Origin: Sphacelaria rigidula
Lineage: Eukaryota; Phaeophyceae; Sphacelariales
Direction of reading: 5' to 3'
Length of the DNA: 20,388 bases
Assembly (NCBI GenBank): GCA_964200075.2
Contig: CAXNAA020000534.1
Coordinates: 1-20,388, forward strand
Position 1 is the first letter of the stretch. Each line of letters opens with the position of its first letter. Of this stretch, positions 11,301 through 17,300 are shown in pieces. The position numbers and the translations under genes were made by a program. Under the pieces are notes generated by a model, which was not told where the DNA came from, did not search any database, and worked only from the letters and a program-made list of their open reading frames with translations.

Positions 11301-14300
11301 GTGTACCCACGACATACTCCCTCTCCACTGCTGGATATGGCGTGAGAAAAAATCCAAGATCGCTCCGAGATTTGAACCCACTACCCAACCGTCAGAGGGT
11401 TTCGTGGTTACCAACTGAGCCACCGGGACGATCGGCTTGGATATGCTAGTATCGTTGGAAGGGTCCAAAATAACAAAGCAAAATCCTTCAGGATGTCATA
11501 ACGTCAGTATATCAGTGTGCCTGTATCTATTACATAAACGGAGGGAAATTACCGTAAGGGAGTCGATGAAGGAGGTGTCTGCAGGCGGCGGCCCAAGGCA
11601 GATCACCCCCGTGGTGGGGGCCAGCTGGTGCGATTGCGCCGAAGATTCCCTCTATCCTCCAATCATGGGATGGTGGCGAAAACACACACACAAAAAAAAA
11701 GCAAAGCGAGAGAAAAAAAAGTAACGTGTCAACTTCCACAATCGTCATCAGCTCGGGCAGGGTGAGAAGAGACGGAGAGCATGGAATTTCGCGACTTTTC
11801 TCTGCTTGAGTAGTGATTGTGTGATCCGGGGCGAACAACTCCTCGTGTTTTGGCGATTTGACTGTTACAAAATCTAATTCGTGACGGGGAGAGGGGGGGG
11901 GGGGGGGTTGACAAAAAACTACAACGGTGACGAACACAACAAAAACATTCGGGAAAAAAAGCCGAGAACGAGCAAAGCGTGGTCATTCATGTTTCCCGAA
12001 GAACAAGGAACCCGTGGAGAGAGAAATTACGCCCTACCATGAAACCTGTGAAACTCGTGCATTATTCCATCGGTGTCGAAAATGGTGGTCGTCGTTTCAC
12101 GGGAGAATCGAGGAATCTGCGCCTTTTTCGTATCTTACGTATCCCAGATTCATCCGCCAAATACGTATCGCGACCCTAGTAGCTTCCTTACTTTGAAATA
12201 TCATCTCCAGGGGGGTCTATGGATTCGATCACTCGAATGAACTAACTCGACGTTCAGGTCCACCTAGAAACACTCGTCAGCGTTTTGTCCAAGTGTGGAG
12301 AAGCATGGCTTTCAACTGCTGAACGCTAGTCCTCGGAACTGGAAAATAACACCTCCGGTAGATCGTCGTACACGTCAGGCTATGCACTGTTCAGCTGCAG
12401 AAGAGGCGGCTAGAGATTTATTCTCCAACACCAGAGAGTACAGCTTCGCTTCGCTTCACGCAACGAAACCCGAGAAGAAAAAAAGGGGGGGGGGGGGAAG
12501 GGCACGGAGAAACAAAAAAGCGAAATATCGTCTCCTCCATTTCTGTGGCGGCGTCGAAGGCGTCATCCCTTCATTTGCTCTCTTTCATGACGTTTTTCCA
12601 TGTCCCGCTATGTTCTGTGATGTTATTTCATGTTATGCTGTTGAGTTACGTGCATGCTCTACACGTGATATGCTTACAGCGCGCCCAGGCTATGTTCATA
12701 CGATGCTAATTCGCGTTATGCTATGCTGTGCCACGTTCCACCTTTGCTTTGTCTCAACTTGTCCGTCTTGTTTTTCGCCCGCTCTGTTTGTCTGCTCTAC
12801 ATTTGTGTTCTCCAAATTCCCCACACGAGTGTTTACATTTTGTTTCATCTCGGTTCTGCTTCCTGTTCTGACGCACGTGTGCAAAATGCATCATACCTTC
12901 TCCGCGACTCCAGCAGCGGCCTTGGTTGTGACATCATGTTCCACGACTCGCTGGCTAGCGTCCAGCTCACCCGCGGTCTGAATGGCCGCTCCGGTAATGG
13001 TGGGGAACTTCAACCAGGTGGCAGCAACGGCCGCGTTCGCACCCACCAAAAAGTCCCGCAAAGATTCCCTCCTCTCAACCTCCAGTGCTTTTATCTAGAG
13101 AACAGCCAAGGAGAAAGGAATTTCAACAATCAAGCCGGTGGTCACGTCGATTCATGTACTCGAAGGAAATTCAGTTATTTCGATCGACGGGGCATGGATG
13201 TGGATGGCATTTTTCCCAAGAACTTGGAAAAATATCATTCGGTTACCGTTCGTTCGATACCACAGAAAGAGAATTGTGAGGTAACCTGAAAAACGTTTCA
13301 TCCTGTAGGACAGGGAACATCATCACCCCTGGCAACGCTAATGCCACGGAATATCTGGTATACACAGTAAAGCTGTTCCCGCACAACCGACACCACCACC
13401 GCGACTGACACTGTACCCACCTACAACAAAACGACAAAAACGAATATCTGTCGATCGTGTAATGAGGCGTTGCTCATACCCAAGAACCCTTACACACGGT
13501 GTGATAAATGCGTGAACTCCCAGCCTCCCTGCAACATCGCCTCAAATAAAATGGCATCCGCGAAAACACGATTGCTCTGGAAAAAGAAGGGTGGCTGCTA
13601 AACCTCAAGAACACTCCACACCGTGCAATAGCGTGGGAACTGCTCCTACCGTACGAACACTACCGTATCACCAGTACAATAATTCTGAATTCAACTGCCA
13701 AGTGTACTGGAAACAAGGAACAGTGCTTGACTCAATTTCGCGACAAGTACTACTTGGTTAATCCAGAATTCGAAACGCGGCTACGTATAGTTCCAGCGCT
13801 CGACGGTGCGCTCTCCAAGAATACGCAACACCGGGCATCATTCGGAACTTGTCTCATTCTGCCATCGATAAAATAGCGGCAGTACAGCAGCTCGGGCAAT
13901 CTCCCGCGCAGATCAAACCGTGTTCGCAGGGTTTAAGCGCACCGTTGCACGTCGATAACTCTTTTTAGGAGCTCTACGCACGGTCGATTTTGTTCAGAAA
14001 AAAGGCTGTTCCCCAGTTTCCGTAGTTCCATGGAAGATACATGTGACACGATCGTTCCATGTGTGTCCGAGAACAGAATATCTTGCCCCATTTCAAATCT
14101 CATGAATACGATTTCTGCCTTCCACGCAGAGCTCACGCTTTGAGCCATCCCTCACTGGATGGGTCTCAGGGAGCAGACGAGAAAACGCAGCAGATCTTGC
14201 ATTTGTTTTGTGGGAAGATCGACTGTTATGGATACCTATTTCCCGCTCCATTTTTTCTTTCCCATTCATTGTACCTCCTCACTGCCATCATTTTCCGCAC

Positions 14301-17300
14301 TCTTGCGTTGTCCCGTGGGTCTCAATAGTTGGGGAGAAAGCAAACAGCGTGTATCTATCACCGGTCAAAATGTTTCAACACTCGAAAGGAACGATCGTCA
14401 GATTATTTTCTGCAGTCGACGCCGATTTCACCGATACATTTCGCACCGAAATTTTCCATGGAACTTTCCATTCTGAGGTCATTGTCGACTGTTGTTTCTC
14501 ATCAGTGACCATAGCAGAACGAACAGAATACTCTGGGGAAAAAGAACCGGAGTGGGAAAACTTTGCCTACACCGACGGTAGCTCCACGACCACCACAACA
14601 AAAAAGCAGATATGCTGCAACAACGTCAAAATGCTGCACACCCAGGATGACAGTATATGGCCAATAGTTGCAAGAGACAAAAAACGTGCTGCGCAAAGTA
14701 TAAGCTATTGCGACTATTGACCCATATTGTCCACGGTGTGAAACACTCACAGTAGAGAACCAGCAGAAATGCGTTCTCCCCGAGGATCAACACCACCGTC
14801 ACCACCACCACCCTTTGATGACAAATGTATGGATGAACACTCGGTCACGAAAAAGACAACGACAAAAAGTGAAGACGACCTTCCGATCAGCGACCACCAC
14901 TTTTAGCATTGCCATCTAGACAAAAAAACATCTTTGTACTGCATGTACTTGACCCTTCGGGAGCCTAGTGCCGATTGTTGTGTTTAAAATCGGCATCATC
15001 TTCAGTCATGTCCAAGTCAAAACGATGTCGATTTACAAAATTAAAAATCAGCACTGGGTTCTCAGAGGACCAAGTCAAACACACCTTGGAGAAAATCTCG
15101 CGAAGCTTTGCCGTCACCGCTTCCCACGCTTCCTTCTGATGCACCACGGCTGTCCTGTAACTGCAGTCCAGAATCCATACGTCCTCGTGCGAGTCCTTTC
15201 CTCCGATCTGGCTGCCCAAGTTCTGGAAAGTGGTTCCAGCAAAAAAAAATCCAAAAGCAAGGTCGAAAATGAGCAAATAGACAAGCACAGGCAGCGTACC
15301 ACTGCGACGGAAATGGGACGGACGCGATCGACAACTTGAGCTCGTGGACAACGGGTCTGAACTCGCACCGGTCGAGTATAATGATCCACACATGGGCATC
15401 ATGATGGACCATTGAGCCATGGCGAGACCATGGAGCTGCACATGTGCAACTTTGTTGAAAAAGGGGCGAAGTTGGATACAAAGCACGTCCTGGACAAGAA
15501 CCTCCATGGTCAAAAAGTGTACTGCGTACAGTATGGAATGAAATTGTCAAACAAAATAGACGCAATCGTCGAAACTGTGCGCAGCACACTTTTTGACAAA
15601 TGTAAGCCATCGCTCAGGGCGTGATGCGCAAGTGCGCTCGGGTGCCCCCATTTTTGCCGCCATACGTCCGCACGTCGACAAGACAAAGTTGGACACGTCG
15701 GTTTGTGGAGAAAAGTACCTCGTGCATGTGCGCACACAGTTCTGGGAGCAATGCAGGACACCATGATGAGACGGCGTAAGGTAACAGCGACTGGTGACGA
15801 TTCATGCGCCGGCAACACGCCCCCGTACCAGTCAACGGGTAGCGCAGGCACGGAAGCAGTGAAACGCATCAGAGTTTGAATCGGTCTTGTCGGAGACAGG
15901 GTTCATCAAGTCATACCCGCGCCACGCATACCCCCACCGCGCGCCCCCCCTTTCCCTACACTGGTCAAACGACCAAGGCAGGCAACGAATGGGCACGCCC
16001 TCCTTCCCTGGTGAGGGCAAATCTTTAGCCACAAGGGTCAGCCATCGCACTGGGCTGTCCTTGTCCATACGCACACGCCAACAAAACGCCACATATTTTC
16101 CTTGCATCGGTCTGATTACCATGAATGCTCTGGAACACCCACGAAAACAGGAGCGACAAAATTTCCGCGTGCATTTAGGTCCACAGGTCTCCCAGGAACA
16201 CTCGAACGCGAGCAAGCATCATACCTCACGTGTTCAGTGTTTTTCGTAGATCACCATGTGCCATAGAAACAATTCCGATCTGAACTGTCCGACAACAGTC
16301 ATGACAATAACCAGAAAAGGGGGGCGGGCAGGGAGCAATAACAAGATGGATAAAAAACAACCCTTTTTCTCTTCACCTCCTTGAGTTTGTTGTACGCTTC
16401 GCCGACGCACTTGTCGATACTCCTGAGTCTCTCTACGCACAGATCTCCTTCCTCGGCCAGCTCCTTGAAACGCTTGTGGATCGTATTACCCATCGTCTGA
16501 CAAGCCGACGAATGGGTTCAAAAACCGAAAGGTTTGGGGAAAAGGGATAGGATCATACTCATGGTTTGCACTCAACCGTCGCCGCCACCTATACCGCTAC
16601 CAGCCTCAGCAGCGACATACACATGCACATACAAGCCACACCCCGGTGGCCCACCTGGTACTAGCTTTTCCTCATCTACACACAGCCATGTCGTTTGTTT
16701 CCGGACAAACGTGTTCGGTATCGGAAGCGGGGCGGCGGTGTGTGTACCACAACAGCTGCTTTCTGTAGGTATGCTGTACGGCGCCCGTCGGACACAAGTA
16801 ATCGATCCTCGTTCAATTTCGAACAGATTTTCCCGGAGCAAAAGATGTCGTGCTCAGTTGATCAAAAACCGCCACTCGAGATTTATCATCTACTCTCGGA
16901 TAGTAGAATATCAGAAGTTGGTGGGGCTGGCCATGAACCACAGCAAGGATCATTGCGCGACCAGTCCATGTTCCCCTCGATGGCAAACAGACTCAAACAA
17001 CCTTGACGAATAGCCCGGGAAATTTCTTGATAAAATTCAGGGGAAAAAACAGTCAAACTCCGTCGCCTCAAAACGGAAGCGCCGCCGCTTTCTCGTCGTG
17101 TGTTTGTGTGCGCGGGGGGGGGGGGGGGGAGTTGCGCGGTATGTCGTCGTCCAACCAACACCCTCCTTCAGCTGGCTCTTCTTGCTTCGCCCCCCCTTTC
17201 TTTCATTTTGTCTAAAGAAGACAGGAACTAGTGATCCCTCGAGACCACCGCCCTCTTCCCGAAGAAAGAAAGCGGTTGGACATGTGACTTCAACGCACAA

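Larger units (their letters stand above)
10087..11552 (-). other. Intron, 1.5 kb
   Basis: Phase 0, opened by GTAATT at 11552. It contains the tRNA-like unit, dispersed repeat copy B, and a GC-rich stretch at 10560-11100 that is open for 252 codons on the plus strand (10447-11205). I recognise no domain in that frame or in its antisense frames; a decayed transposable element is the likeliest source. Confidence 0.5.
11862..12970 (-). other. Intron, 1.1 kb
   Basis: Opened by GTGAGC at 12970 and closed by ttgtaacag. Phase leaves one base. It contains G runs on the plus strand at 11893-11907 (15) and 12485-12497 (13), and at 12590-12740 a run of ATGTT/ATGCT-like words in loose tandem. No extra exon is required. 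Confidence 0.6.

Noticed and set aside
11357-11429. Functional tRNA-Gln(CTG)
   Set aside because: Acceptor and D stems do not pair; only loop and box residues are kept.
12295-12981. 228-codon plus-strand open frame
   Set aside because: It covers a G run and the pentamer field (Cys/Phe/Val-rich low complexity) and overlaps the phased exon at 12971-13094.
14208-14720. 170-codon plus-strand open frame
   Set aside because: No domain, no splice context; Thr/Lys run from a CCA/CAA-rich stretch. Probably chance.
15832-16249. Open frames on both strands over the same interval
   Set aside because: Neither strand shows a known motif, and the flanking exons join in phase without them.
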